From positions 62,001 through 126,000 of the forward strand of contig JAHDFY010000002.1 of the NCBI GenBank assembly GCA_020627925.1: a DNA stretch of 64,000 bases, given 5' to 3'. This document shows, piece by piece, positions 10,837 through 23,518 of the stretch. Source of the stretch: a bacterium. Its GTDB lineage: Bacteria > Patescibacteriota > Gracilibacteria > Absconditabacterales > Absconditicoccaceae. The number at the start of each line of letters is the position of its first letter. Position 1 is the first letter of the stretch. Both the position numbers and the translations under genes were made by a program. The notes beneath the pieces were generated by a model. It was not told the DNA's origin. It did no database searches and saw only the letters and a program-made list of their open reading frames with translations.

Positions 10837-13800
10837 TTATGAAAGTAATTGAGTAATTTGTTCTGCACCTTGCGGGCTAACTGATATTTTTTTTGTCCCA
10901 ATAGTCATCTCTTGTGATCCTGGATTGTCTTTGATGATGCCAATGATCTTTTGCAAAATAGACATAGATTCTGGAAGTGGAAAAGTTGTGGTTGGTCATT
11001 GTTCGCTTTTTTTTGTCTCTTCTGGTGGTGTTGTCACTTCTTGTGTTTGATGTTCTTTTGAGATGTTTGCTTCTTTGTCTGCTTTTTTTGTTGTTTCTTG
11101 CTGTTGAGTGTTGTTGGTTTGGTTATTGTTTGTCGCTTGTGTCATTGGAGTTGCTAGTTTGTCTTGTAGACGTACTTTAGATTTTCTCGATGCTTTTACT
11201 TTTGCGACAGTTCGTTCAGGGTCAAACTTCTTTGTTCTTTTTGCCTTATTGACTAATTCGTCCAGTGTTACTTTAACCATGTGATCAATGGTAGTTGTTC
11301 TTCACTTGTATCACTTGATATGAAATATATCAAACAGTTTGATGTCTAACATTTCTTTGAGGAATATTTCGAAGCTATCGGTTGAATCTTCTAGCGTAAC
11401 AAAAAATCATTTTTTTCTTGCTCTTTGAATTTTTTTGACATATGCAGTAATGTGAAACTCCCCCGCTTCAGGAACATCTTTGAACTGAGTAATGAAATTC
11501 TTCTTTTTGAGTACAGGATAGAGCCCATCAAATGGATGACCAACGATAAATGTTTTGAATATATCAAAGTCCATTAATAGCTTTTCCATCATAGGAGTTT
11601 CGTATCTTTTGGTGAATTCTAGTTTTGATTCGATCATTCCTCCAAATAGACCAGCACCCATATTTTTACTTGCTTTGGTTCGTTCTATGATTTGAGGTAC
11701 TGCTTCAAGCATTGTTTTACGATCATCGAAGCAATCAAAAGCACCTGATTTGATTAGAGATTCTAATGACTTTTTGGTAATAATTGTTTCACATCTTGTA
11801 AGAAAATCTTCAAGAGAGCTGAATGGTCCATTTTTGTTTCTCTCTTCTTCGATAAACTCTCCGACACTATACCCTATTCCTTTACACGCAAGAAATCCTA
11901 TTCTCACATGATCTTCTACTGCAGCCACATGATTATATGATTTGTTTACATCGGGAGGTAAAATATTGAGTCCCGCAGTCAAAATTTCATCAATAAAGAA
12001 ACTGAATTTATCCGTATCCTCTTCTACCGATCTCAGCAGTGCTGCATAAAATTCTAACGGATAGTGAGCTTTGAGAAATCAAGTTTGATAAGCAATGTGT
12101 GAATAACATGCAGCATGCGATTTGTTGAATGAGTAAGCTGCCGCCGGCTCAATCATTTTTTCGTAAATGATTTTTCCTGTTTCTGGTTTATAACCTCTGT
12201 GTGATTGTGATCTTTCGATGAATTCTTTTTTGAGTTTTTCTATTACTTTTTTCTTCTTTTTACCCACTCATCTTCTCAATAAGTCCGCTTCAGGTAGAGA
12301 AAATCATGCCATACTTTGTACCAAAAACATTAGCTGTTCTTGATAAACAGCAATACCGTAAGTAATTCCCATAATAGGATCAAGATCTTCAATTAGTTTC
12401 TTTCTCTCCTCTTCTATAAGGTCCTTTTCTTCTGGGTATTTTTCTTTGAGGATATTTTCCAGCACAGGAAGCATGTAGTCAATTTCTTCTTTTCCATGTT
12501 TTCTGTTGATGTAGGTAGGGATAAATTCCATAGGACCAGGACGATACAGTGCCGCCATTGCAATCAAATCATTGATGTTATTGGGTTCTAGCATTACAAG
12601 AAACCTTCTCATTCATTGTCATTCAAATTGGAAGATACCTGAAGTATCTCATTTTTGAAACACTTGTTCATATGTATAAATATCATTTAATGATGGTTCA
12701 AATTGCATGGTATCCAAAAAATTTTGGAATAGACTTGGAAGTTCTTTTCCTTGATATTCTTTGATTGCTCTTTGTGACAAACCATTGTAATAGATTGGCA
12801 CTCACTCATGACCTACTTTGTGCCTTGCTGCAATAATTTTTATTGCGTTTTTGATCACAGAAAGATTTCTTAGTCACAAAAAATCCATTTTGAGAAGACC
12901 AATTGTTTCCAATGTTGGACCGTCATATTGACTTACAAATCAATCATTTCATTTTCCCATTGGTTGTATTGCTGTGTATTCTGTGATGTTTTCTGGAGCA
13001 ATAATGAATCAACAAGCATGTACTCATGTTTGTCTTAGGTTTCATTCTAATTTTCCTCATAGGTCTATTGCTTTCTTTACTATTTCATCGTTGTCGTAGT
13101 AATTTTTGATTTCTTCATTGTTTTCTGCTGTAGTAACAGCTTGTAGTAAGGATGCTTTTTCGGGTATGATGTTTGATATTTTATTTGCTTTATCAAAGGG
13201 AATTCCCATTGCTCTTGCTGCATCTTTGAATGCTGCTTTGGTCGCCATTTTCATATAGGTTCCAATGTAGCATACTTTGCTTTTCCCATATTTGTGCGTC
13301 ACGTATTCGATAACTCTTTCTCTCTGTGTATCTTCAAAATCGATATCGAAATCGGGCATCGATATACGGGCAGGATTAAGAAATCTCTCAAAGAGGAGAT
13401 CATACGCAAACGGGTTTATTTCCGTGATACCTGTCACCCACGCTAATAGCGATCAGGCCCCTGATCATCTTCCAGGTCCTACCACGATGTCATTTTCTCT
13501 TGCCCAATTTACAAAATCAGAAACAATCAACATATACGTGTTGAATCACATTTCTTTGATCACTTTGAGCTCATACTCAAGTCTTTCTATATATTTGTCG
13601 AGCGTATCATAGGGAAGTTCTTGTGTGCTGTACTTTTTGAGCTTTTTTCTTTTGTAGTTACTGTAAGTATCTGTTGTTAATTGTTTTAGCTCAGTAGGGG
13701 AAATTTCTTGGATTTTTTTGTCAGGAACTCACTGATTACTAATTTGCACCAATTGAATGAGGTCTTTTTCTTCCCATCATAATGAAAATTTATGTCCTAA

Positions 13801-13845
13801 TCCTTTGAATGATTTGTAACGTAGTTCAAATTCAAAAATATCCAT
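10837..13845 (-). CDS. dnaE: DNA polymerase III alpha subunit lacking the PHP domain
   Basis: It is the replicative polymerase catalytic subunit, here 1002 residues. The palm begins near RLEYELKVIKEMGF, and GPGRGSGAGS has two TGA glycines. Catalytic Asp165 and Asp167 are in PDFDIDFED, and the third Asp (321) is in KMDFLGLRNL. In E. coli these are Asp401, 403 and 555, so about 235 N-terminal residues, the PHP domain, are missing. An in-frame TAG lies just upstream of ATG 13845 and a terminator lies beyond that, so no longer frame exists. The fingers, helix-hairpin-helix and OB regions follow. The tail is an unusual Asn/Gln/Thr-rich linker and a small terminal domain (MTIGTKKISVSPQG). Confidence 0.93.
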
Positions 13846-13913
13846 TGATCAAAGCTGTATTCACTAAAGTATGCAACACTATGTTGTGTGCTATTGGTTG
13901 TTTTTTTTGATAA

Positions 13914-13945
13914 TAAAAAAAACTTCCCCAAAGGGAAGTCTTTTT
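13914..13945. terminator. bidirectional terminator after the VirB2-like gene
   Basis: The stem ACTTCCC/GGGAAGT with a 4-base loop is flanked by an A run and a T run, so it can act both ways. It ends the minus-strand gene at 13977-14399 and insulates dnaE, which starts 69 bases further on. Confidence 0.8.
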
Positions 13946-13976
13946 AGATTTCTAATCACGCGATTAGTTCAGATGA

Positions 13977-14399
13977 TTAATTGGTAACCAATCAGAACAC
14001 AAAGAATATGAAAGTTACTAGGAACCATGAGATACCTATAAATCAGATACCGATAGCTGCATTTCTGAGAATTTGCATTCCAGACTTGGTTGCTCCTTCG
14101 TCTTCACCTCCGGTAACGATCTTCCATCCTCCGTAAAGTAGCATGATAAGAGCAACTAATCCTAGGAATCCTAGAACGTAATTGATAAGATTCTTTATTA
14201 CTTGAATAATTCTGTCTCCTTGATCTGTGTCTGTCCCTCCAGCAACATTTATTCCACCTTGTACAGGGGAATTTGATGTTGTTTGATCCCAAGAAGATGG
14301 GATATTAGAACCCTGTGCATTCACGGGATTTACTGCAATAGTACTCAGTCCAAAGACAGCCATTATTGACATAAAGAATCCTAACACGAGCTTTTTCAT
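13977..14399 (-). CDS. TrbC/VirB2-like small membrane protein
   Basis: The 140-residue protein has a signal peptide (MKKLVLGFFMSIMAVFGLS, cleavage likely after VNA), a polar Ser/Gly linker, then a hydrophobic helix (LGFLGLVALIMLLYGGW), a short charged loop (VTGGEDEG) and a second hydrophobic helix near the C-terminus. This layout matches VirB2/TrbC pilins and the related small membrane proteins common in Candidate Phyla bacteria. It could be a surface filament subunit or part of a secretion pore. No other secretion genes adjoin, but a PilB/GspE-type ATPase lies at 43-44.6 kb. Two TGA glycines occur in the second helix region. Confidence 0.7.
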
Positions 14400-14606
14400 G
14401 TGTTACGTAAGTATAAACTAAAGTGTTTTGATTGATGCTATGTCCTCATTATACACTGCTTTGGTGTAAAAAGCAAATTTTTTGGCCACTTTTTTGTTGT
14501 TATGTGCTTTGGCGTAATCTTTCGTGATTTTATTGTTTAGGATTGCATCGTTTTGCGATATGTGTATATTGGTTTGTGAAACTATTTCGCTATCTATTGA
14601 CTATTC

Positions 14607-17186
14607 ATGGCTAAAAAAAAACTTTTTTCCTACATAAACCATTATCATCAACTTTTGTTCAAAAAACTTTCTGCTCAAATACCTGCGATCAAGCAAATGG
14701 GTAATCGCAAAGAGTTTGCTATTTTTCTGTTGTTTGTGTTCTTTTTTCTTGTTGTCTTGTTGAGAATATTTTATTTACAAATTGTGAGAGCTCCCTATTA
14801 TGATGCGTGGCTTACTGGTCAGCACTTAAGAGAAGCGAAGCTAGTCGCTCAAAGATGACATATTTACGTGACTGACAGTTCTGATAAATCTTTGCAACTC
14901 ACAGAAAACATCACCTTATACAATCTTTTTGTTGATCCTGAACATATTAGTAATAAAGATCATTTTATTTCTCTTATTACTCCGGTTGTCTATTATCACT
15001 TATGTAAAATCAATGGTTTTGAGAGAGTGGATAAGAGAACATGTATCGAAAATATTGAAGATTTTACAAAAGAAACATTAATTCCTGAAGCCCCTGAGGT
15101 GTTCTATTTTGGGAGTGGTCTGTATTCTGAAGAACATTACACTTATGATTGGGATAGTTATAATCAAGAGGTGGATACTATTATTACTACTTTTTCTGGA
15201 CAACAAGCAATGGCCTTAATTTCTGAAAAATTGACAGAGCGTATCAAGGTAGGTTTTAGAGAATATAATCCGCTTGGTTTTTTTTCGGATGACCTTGTTG
15301 ATGATTTGAGAGAGCTTGCCCTTCCTTATGTGACGATTAGATATGGAAACTATGTTTATATACAGCCAGAAAAAGTATCAAACCCTACGATAGCAAAAAA
15401 TATTTTGGATCCTATTTTTCTCAAATATGACCAAGGAAATGTAGTAGAGTTTTTACCCAAAGCCTTGGAAAAACAAAAACACAGGTATGTCAGACTACTC
15501 ACGGACGCAAATCCTGAAATAGCACTGCTTATCAAACAACTCAAAATTCTTGATTTCTATCGTGGAAAAAAAGAAAAAGAGGTATATCTGAACAAATTGG
15601 CGTTTGAGTTTGATTTTTTCGAGTATTATAGAGACATTCTCGAGACTATTTATTCTCTTGATTATAATCCAAAAGTAAGGTACCTTTATAGAAATACACA
15701 CAAAGAAGAAGGATATAAATATATCAAAGCGCCACAAAGAGAGCTGTATGGTTTGTGAATAGAGCCTTACACCAAAAGATATTACCCTTATAATAATTTT
15801 ATGTCGCATGTGTTGTGATATATCAATGATGATGGTAAACCATATCATGGTATTGAAGAATATTATCACGATATACTGAGATGACAAAACGGAAAAATTA
15901 CTTGACGCTCCTCTGCTTGGGTTGGACAAATTGGAGCGAATGATTTTGAAATTGATAAAGTAGAACATGGACAAGATATTTATTTGACCGTAGATCCTTC
16001 TATTCAAAGACAGGTAGAACAAATAGCAGAACGTTTTCACAAATTTTTTAGGGCAGATAGTTTGAGTGTGTTGGTGTATGATCCTTATTCAGGTCATATT
16101 GTTTCTTCAGTAAATTATCCTAATTTTAATCCTAATACTTATTATGAAGCCTATGGGTTGAGGCCATTGACTGAGTTTGATGAATATGTCATCGATGACA
16201 ATACTCATTTGGATATTCCCATTTATATCAAAACTGGCGATAGAATAAGGCAGGCATTTTCTTATGAAAGGGATGATGTGACATTGCCCAAGTATATTAG
16301 TAACAATATTTTTGGACCGACTGCTTTTGCTGATAAAAATATTACCTATGCATACGAACCAGGTTCTATTTTTAAAGCATTTACTTACGCTATTGGATTA
16401 GATTCTGATGAGATAGATATGTATGATCTGTATGATGATCCTTATGGAGAGGTTGATGTTGGTCAGTTTACGATTAAGAATGCTGATGATAAATGTACAG
16501 GGACTCATAACTTTCTTTTTGCCTTGCAGTATTCATGTAATGTAGGAATGGTGAGAATTGCACAGAACATTACAAGATATGTATTTTATAATTACATAGA
16601 AAAACTTGGTTTTGGTCAATATACTAATATTGAGCTTGGATGAGAAGATAAATGATTTGTGGAGTCTGTAAACAAGGCATCGGATGCGAGGTTTTATAAT
16701 AATACGTTTGGACAGTGATTGCTTGCAACGCCTTTGCAAATAGCAGTCGCATATTGATCATTCTTTAATGGTGGTTATTATATGAAACCAACTATCGTAA
16801 AAAAAATCTGTGATGGCACAGAGTGTCAGCCAGTCACAGCCAAAAAAATAAGGAGAATTTTTGGTGAAGATATCGCCGAAAAAATGAAAGAATCACTACT
16901 AAAAGTAATGGATAATCCAGGTAATCAGAAGTTTTCATTTTTGGAAGGTTATACATTGGGTGGAAAAAGTGGAACATCGCAAATTGCTTATAAAGGTAAG
17001 TATAGACAATGAGAATGATGGACTAATGGTTCTTTTGTATGAATTGTTACTGAAGACAACCTTAAATATGTTGTTGTTGTGCAAGTTCGTCGCCCTAGAC
17101 AAAGTCAATGGTGAGGTGAAACAGCAGGTCGTGTATTCAAAGAAGTGGCAGAATTTCTTGTAGGATATGATTTAATTGATAAATAA
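14607..17186 (+). CDS. penicillin-binding protein transpeptidase (PBP2/FtsI type)
   Basis: It cross-links peptidoglycan peptides outside the membrane. The 859 residues are longer than a typical class B PBP (about 580-650). A cytoplasmic N-terminus is followed by one membrane helix (FAIFLLFVFFFLVVLLRIFY, about 32-51), a large dimerisation region (to about 470) and the transpeptidase domain. Catalytic motifs are complete: S587-I-F-K in EPGSIFK, S643-C-N in YSCNVG and K787-S-G-T in GGKSGTS. The extra length lies mostly between the anchor and the catalytic domain. About a dozen TGA glycines occur. It runs into the DHH gene, whose start is 5 bases after this stop. Confidence 0.92.
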
Positions 17187-17190
17187 CCCG

Positions 17191-18216
17191 ATGGTTGTAG
17201 AACAAATAAATAACACTATGATAGCAAAATTACGTGACATTATTGAAAGCGGAGATTCTTTTGCTTTGTTTGGTCATAGAAATATTGATGGAGATGCATT
17301 AGGATCTATGTTGGGACTGGGAGGTGTACTTGAAAAATTAGATAAAAACGTACGCTACTTTACTTCCAATGAGCCTTCTGTTGTTTTTGATTTTGTTCAA
17401 TGAAGGGAAAAAGTAGATACTGAGTTTGACTATGGGGAATATGATGCCTTAATTTTCCTGGATTTTTCTCCATATGACCGTATTGAAGAATTCACCAAAG
17501 AACATGAAGCGTGGTTTGACGAACAAACACTTATTGTGATAGATCATCATCACGGTGATGCTCCTGAACATGCTTCTGTTGTGCTTAAAGACGTTACCTC
17601 AATGAGTAATGCTGAGCGAGTATATAAGATTATTACTATGCTTTGGGAAGATAAAATAGATAGCACTATTGCAACTAACCTGTACTTATGACTTGCGACT
17701 GATAGCGGTAATTTTGTTTACGATAATAAACAACAGTCTCCTTGAGTGATGCGTACTGCGTATGAGCTTATAATGAAATGAGCAGATAAGCAGCTTATTG
17801 TAGAAAAAATGTTTCGTAGTAAGTCGCTTGCTTCAGTAGAATATATGCAACTTGTATTGCAAAGAATGAAACACTACCAATGAAATATCTTGACCTCGTA
17901 TATGCTTGAAGAAGAACTGAAAGAAAAATGACTAGACAGATATCAATGATGATATGCGCAACCATTGATGCAACAAATCAAATGAATTGACCTCATAATT
18001 TTATTTAAACATAACTACGAAAAAGCCTCTATGAGCTGTTCATTGAGAGGAAGAAATAAATATGATTGTTCAAAGATTGCTCAAAGCTATGGTGGTGGTT
18101 GACATTTTAATGCAGCTGGTTGCAGAATTCCAGTTGGCGATAGAAATTTTGAAGAAGCGATGCTGAGAACTATTGATGAAATATATGAAAATTATGTAAA
18201 GAAAGCATCTAATTAA
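17191..18216 (+). CDS. DHH family phosphoesterase (NrnA-like)
   Basis: It belongs to the DHH/DHHA1 superfamily that hydrolyses nanoRNA, pAp or cyclic dinucleotides. In 341 residues motif I is GHRNIDGDALGS, a further metal-site Asp is in LIFLDFSPYD, DHH appears as VIDHHHGD, and the DHHA1 domain ends with GGGGHFNAAGC, whose fourth glycine is TGA. Which substrate is used cannot be told. ATG 17191 is chosen; an upstream in-frame TTG (17176) overlaps the previous gene, and a later ATG (17218) is also possible. It is probably co-transcribed with the penicillin-binding protein. Confidence 0.88.
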
Positions 18217-18227
18217 TTATGAGTAGC

Positions 18228-19130
18228 TTAGCTCTCATTTGGTTCTATTATTTGTATATCTTTAAACTCTCCTCCACATATTGGTCAGTGGAATGAATGA
18301 TTATTGTCTCCAATAATTATTTGATAGTTTCCTATCATAGTGATTGGATTATTTATACTGCTATTGAGTAATTGGTTTGTAGTACTCTGCGCTATTTCAT
18401 ATAATTTTGTAGCGCTTTTTTTAGTAAATGGTGTTTCGGTGTATTGACTGCTTATTAGCGTGTTTTTAGGTGATTTACATCCTAAAACTATTTCATCTCC
18501 TTTTTCTAATTCGTTTCCTACCGTAGGAATATTATCAAAAGAAACTTTGCCAAGCAAACGAATGTTGGTGTTGGGTTTTTCTGTAAGCGTAAATATGATT
18601 TTTTTTACCAGATAATCTTCACATGCATTTGATTCACCTCTGCACGAACTATTTATAATTTCCATATTTTTTTCTGTTGCATATCATGTAATTTTCATAT
18701 TTCATCAACCTATTGCGTAGATATTTCAGTTTTGGTAGTTATTGTTTATGTTTCCCATGAAAAAATCGTTATTGTATTTATTATCATAGTATGACAACAA
18801 ATATTTTGTAGTAGGCTCATCTAATATATCTTGCAAAAGATTTTCTTTGTTTTTTAGCGTAGTATATATGACTGCCTGTAATTGATTTTTTTGATGATTT
18901 TTACTGATTATTCCATCTATTTTCTCAATAAAATACTGGAGCTTATAAAATGATTTATGTTCTTCTGATTCGTAAAATTTTTTTGTACTGTCATTTTCTG
19001 TGATATATGACTTTGTCAGCTCGTATGCTTGTTTTCCATCTAATGTGATGTGGCTTTGTTCTGCATATATTGTTGTAATGGAAATTACTGCTGAAATAAA
19101 AATTATAGATTTGGTTAGAAATATTTTCAT
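18228..19130 (-). CDS. secreted protein of unknown function
   Basis: The 300-residue protein starts with a clear signal peptide (MKIFLTKSIIFISAVISITT, cleavage after IYA). The mature part is helical and rich in Lys, Asn and Tyr, with cysteines at SSCRGESNACEDY, LGCKS and PICGGEF that could form disulfides outside the cell. Five TGA codons are read as Gly, three of them within a few residues of NIYAIG. ATG 19130 is chosen because the signal peptide starts there; an in-frame TTG further upstream would hide it. No family is recognised. It converges on the DHH gene. Confidence 0.7.
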
Positions 19131-19241
19131 TATGCTGTATTGTAATGTAGTAAAAATTGAAGTAGAGAAAATATTCAAAAAAATAATTACAAAAAAATAA
19201 TCTAGATGAAATAGAAACTTTTATGAAAATAGTAGCTTAGT

Positions 19242-20441
19242 TTACTGTTTTTTAGGTGTCAGTAGTCATATTTTTGTTGAGTATATGAGGCTCCCTACAA
19301 GGAGTAATAATAGCGTTATTCACCAAATAACTAAACCGTCTCTATATTTGCCAAAATAAATGTTTTGTTGAAAAAGATAACCAGCTATGATAGGCGTGAT
19401 TATTGATAAAATTCCTCACAATTGAGCTTTCAATGAAAGAGCTGTTGCTTTATATCTTGGATCAGGTAATGACTCCATAATATATTGACTTACTATAGGA
19501 CCTCTTACATATCTATAACCAAGACCGACGGCTAGTATTATTCATATTATGTAGGTATTGGTAATTACTCCAGCCAAAATAAAATATGATCCAAATATCA
19601 CAATATCAAGTAGCATAAGTTGTTTTAGATTGCTTTTCTCTTTAATTCGTCATGTTGCATATGACATAGCCCATCGTAGTAGTCTTGATCATGAGGCTAC
19701 TGTTCCAACTAAAAATGTGCTGTATCCAATTGATAATAAAAATGGTTCTCTAAATGTTGTAAGTCACATAAAAAAAGATCAAATGAGGCTAAAGAATAAA
19801 GCAAGTGGATAAAATCCAATTCATTGAAGTTCTTTAGCAATAGTTATAATGCTTTTTCTCTCTTTGATTGCTGTATGATTATTTGGTTTTACTAAACTGT
19901 ATGCTATAAGAAGTCAAATGATGTCAGCAAAGAAACCAATATAAAAAGGAATCATAAATTCATATTGGGCAATCATAGGAAATAGTAAAAATGTTCATGT
20001 TTGTATTAAGGATACTTTTCCTTTTATTTTGCTAAATATTGAAGAATATTCTTTGTCTTTACCTATACTTATTAGAGTTTCATGCGTAAAAGCGCTTAAT
20101 GTTCCAGATACGAATGAAAATGAAATAGAAAGAAATGCTGATGCGATGAAAAACCAAATGTATGACTCATAAAAACTTGCTAATATGAAGCAACTAGAGT
20201 TTATTAACATAGACCGTTTGGCTAAAATTAGTGCTTTTTTATGCCCCATTGTGTCTGAAATATATCCACTTGGTACCTCTAGAATAAAGCCAACTATTTG
20301 TCCTAATGCCATTGCGTACCCTAGTGTTTTTTGAGTAACATCAGGTTGCATTAAGAAGTAAATACTTACAAGAACAATAAAATGCCTTCTATTTGTTAGA
20401 ATATAGGCAAAAATTTTTCGTATATTTGACTCGATGTTCAT
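19242..20441 (-). CDS. major facilitator superfamily transporter
   Basis: The 399-residue protein has about 12 hydrophobic segments. The loop between helices 2 and 3 reads GYISDTMGHKKAL, close to the MFS motif G-x-x-x-D-x-x-G-x-[KR], and a second copy region reads GLGYRYVRGP in the C-terminal half. The gene would move a small solute or drug across the membrane; the substrate is unknown. TGA glycines follow SLIQT and occur in VASGSRLL, SYATGRIKE and elsewhere. It is one of three minus-strand genes at 18.2-21.5 kb, with 97-111-base gaps that give no firm sign of an operon. Confidence 0.88.
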
Positions 20442-20477
20442 AAAATTGGTGTGAGTGTAAAAAAAAGTCTACAAATA

Positions 20478-21491
20478 TTAATACACCCTCACTACTATTC
20501 CATTGTGATCAGATCATTCAATAGGTATTATTTGTGCTTGGTAGAGAGTGGTGTTGTTGCTGAACCAAATGTGATCGATATGTGACCTAATGAAAGATTG
20601 TGTAAATCCTAAATAATGTTCTCCCCAACGTTGCAATCATCGTGTTGTGTAGGGAGGCATATATTGTGCAATATGCGTCATTGGATTTGGTAATTTTTGT
20701 AGTTGTTCGTTGAATTGTTTGAACATAGGGGTTCGTGGAGAAACATTGAAATCACCGACTATAATAACTTTGTCTTCAGGTAATCTGCGTTGTTCATGCT
20801 CAATCAAATTACTTTGAAATAGTGCAATTTGTTTGTTTCTATTGTCGTATAATTCTTCTGATACTGGTGCGCTGGTATGTACGAGATAGAAATAGTAGTC
20901 CTGTTGTTCGTGCGTGATAGCAACGTAGCCATATCTTCGTGCTCATTGATAGATTTTGGGTGCGAAGTCTTCCAGCGGAATCTTGGAAAATATAACATTC
21001 CCTACCACGTCTTGCTCCCCTTTGATGCGATTCACATAAGGATATTCTTTGCTAAAAAACATCTCAAGATTGTCATGATGATGCTGCTTATATTCTACAA
21101 ACATGACGACATCAGGATGGTGTTCCTTTATGGTAGCAATAAGATCGTCATAGTTAGTATTAAACTTCAAGATATTTGCAAATAAGACTTTGAGACCGAT
21201 CTCTTCTTGAGTTTTGTCAAAGTTTTCTTGAGAAGAAAGTTCTTCGTTTTTGTAAAATTGTGTTTGTTGTAAGGTAGTATGCAGACTCATGATCACCAAA
21301 AATACGATACACAGCAGTTTGGCTCACCATTGTTTGTTTTTGAAACGTAAGCATAGCACGAGTGTCAAAAGAAAAAGAAAAACACTGTGATATGGCAAGA
21401 AACTTAGCGCAAGTTCGCTGACAAAATAATGAGGCAATAGAATAGTTATCAATAAGACAGTAGCATAGACTAATGCAAAAACATAGATCAT
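20478..21491 (-). CDS. membrane-anchored endonuclease/exonuclease/phosphatase family protein
   Basis: The first 75 residues form about three membrane helices (FALVYATVLLITILL, FLFLLTLVLCL, LLCIVFLVIM). The rest is an EEP-fold hydrolase with KVLFANI, PDVVMFVEYK (metal Glu), VIIVGDFNVSP and the final GSDHNGIVV. The glycine before SDH is TGA. Members with this membrane anchor are widespread in bacteria, and their substrate may be a phospholipid, nucleotide or nucleic acid. ATG 21491 is chosen because it begins the first helix; an upstream TTG would overlap the divergent miaB start. It faces miaB. Confidence 0.87.
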
Positions 21492-21626
21492 TTGCTTGAT
21501 TATAATCGCAAAAATATTTACTTGACTATTGATAATAATTGATGTATAAAAGTCCAGTAAAAAAATCTTCTGGGACCATTCGCTTTGCGTTGTTTGACCA
21601 GTTTGTTTATGTTCTATTAATGTGCT

Positions 21627-23360
21627 ATGGGATCTTGCAATGATAACTGTGGTTGTCAATCTGATGAAAATATAAAAAAAGAAAGCTGTGGCGGTTCGTG
21701 TGGTTGTTCTTCACGTGGAGAGCAAAAAAAACGTGACGAAGCACTTCATCTGGACAGCAACACAACATCAATAACATCCACAACAGGAAAGAAATTTCAT
21801 ATTGTGGTTTTTGGTTGTCAAATGAACTATTCCGATTCTGCAAGAATTAAATCTGTTTTGCAAAATTGTGGGTGGGAATTCGTTTCTCGCATTGATGATG
21901 CAGAAGTAGTTATTTTTGATACTTGTAGTGTGAGGCAAAAATCTGAAGATAAAGTAACTGGAAAATTAAAAGAACTCCACCCTGAGCAAAAAGTATGGAT
22001 TACTGGTTGTATGGTGCAACATAATCTGAGAAATGCAAAAATTTCTGCCAATGCCAAAGGAAAAAAAATTAAAGGATTGATGACTTCTGGTAATTTTGTT
22101 GGAACGGTAGAAACCAAAGATCCTGCCATTATGTGATGGACCAACGAAGAAATCAAAAAATGATTAAAAAACAACACAATTAATCCGGATGCAATTGTCT
22201 ATGTTAATCATGCGTTTAATCCTATGTTCTTTAATTTGCAAAAAAATAACGCAAATGTTGAGCTTCTTTTCCGTATTGACGATACTGGTTTTTTGCCACT
22301 GATGATGAGAAGTTTGGGATATGACGTTTCGTATGATGTTGAAGTAACCAATGAATACTCTAGTATTATTCCACAAGGAACCAATCAATTGATGAAAAAT
22401 AATACAAAAACAGCGTTTGTGCCTATTAGTACCGGTTGTAGTCAGTTTTGTGCATTTTGTATCGTTCCTTATGCGAGAGGAATCGAAAAACATTTGCCAG
22501 TTGAGCAAATAGTAGCAGAAGCAAAACATCATATTGAAAATGGTGTAGAAGAAATTACTCTGCTTGGGCAAATTGTTAATAAACATCCGCAGTTTGTAGA
22601 AATTTGCCAAAAAATATTGGATCTTCCTGGTAATTTGAGATGGTTGAGATATACATCGCCCTACCCTACTCATTATTCAGATGAACTGCTTGCTCTACAT
22701 GAAAAAGAAGAAAGAATGTGTCCACACATCCATATGCCATTGCAGTCATGATCGACAAAAATCCTCAAAAAAATGTTTAGATGATACAACAAAGAACAAT
22801 TTATAGATTTTGTGGATAAAATTCGCGCACTTTCAAGGCCAATTAGTATTACTACGGATATTATTGTAGGATTTACTGATGAAACAGAAGAAGATTTTCA
22901 AGAATCACTGGAATTGGCAAATTATGCTCGTTTTGATATGGTGTATATTGGTAAATACAGTGTTAGACCTGGAACGTATGCTGCAAGAAAATATGAAGAC
23001 AATGTTAATCGTGAAGATAAACATGATAGATGGGACAGACTTAATGAATTGCTCAAAACCATTTCATCACAAAATAATCAGCAAGAACATGGTACCACAA
23101 GAACGATTATGGTCAATAGAATTGAACCTGATTGGATTGGCGGTTACTCCGACAATATGAAGAATGTTATCATCAAATTAGACAAAGTAGCAGTGACTGA
23201 ACAAACGCAATCAAGAATAACTAACAATGCTCCCAAAGGGAAAAAATGAGGACTGACCTCGATGTACGTAGGCGATAGACTAATTAAGTTAGGAGATTTT
23301 GTTGATGTTCGTATCATAGGTTCTGAACACTTCAAGCTTTTTGCTACATTGGATCAATAA
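21627..23360 (+). CDS. miaB: tRNA-2-methylthio-N6-dimethylallyladenosine synthase with Cys-rich N-terminus
   Basis: This radical SAM enzyme adds the methylthio group to i6A37 of tRNAs. The 577 residues exceed the usual 440-470. The N-terminal cluster-binding domain shows FGCQMN, DTCSVR and TGCMVQ. The radical SAM motif CSQFCAFC is at 271-278 and a TRAM domain ends the protein (GDFVDVRIIG). Before the first domain come about 50 extra residues with two similar cysteine motifs (CNDNCGC and CGGSCGC). The extension may bind metal or aid cluster supply. Several TGA glycines occur, none in the cluster ligands. ATG 21627 is the only good start. Confidence 0.93.
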
Positions 23361-23385
23361 AATACTTATATAATTATTTATATAA

Positions 23386-23420
23386 AAAATAGAAGATCGT
23401 TCTGGCCTTCTATTTTTCTT
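23386..23420 (+). terminator. intrinsic terminator of miaB
   Basis: The 10-bp stem AAAATAGAAG/CTTCTATTTT has an 11-base loop and is followed by a T-rich tract. Confidence 0.65.
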
Positions 23421-23518
23421 TTTTATGCTTGATTTATTGCTGCACCACTTCTACTCATAATAAAAACAATGTTTTCGATAATTGTTTTTATTGATTATTG
23501 ACATTTTTTAATATTTGT

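Noticed and set aside
10837-11280. C-terminal 147 residues of dnaE as a separate gene
   Set aside because: The frame joins dnaE without a stop when TGA is Gly, and the internal ATG has no leader.
13846-13976. A hidden PHP domain or intein fragment before dnaE
   Set aside because: The interval is only 131 bases, has an in-frame TAG and a terminator, and shows no intein splice motif.
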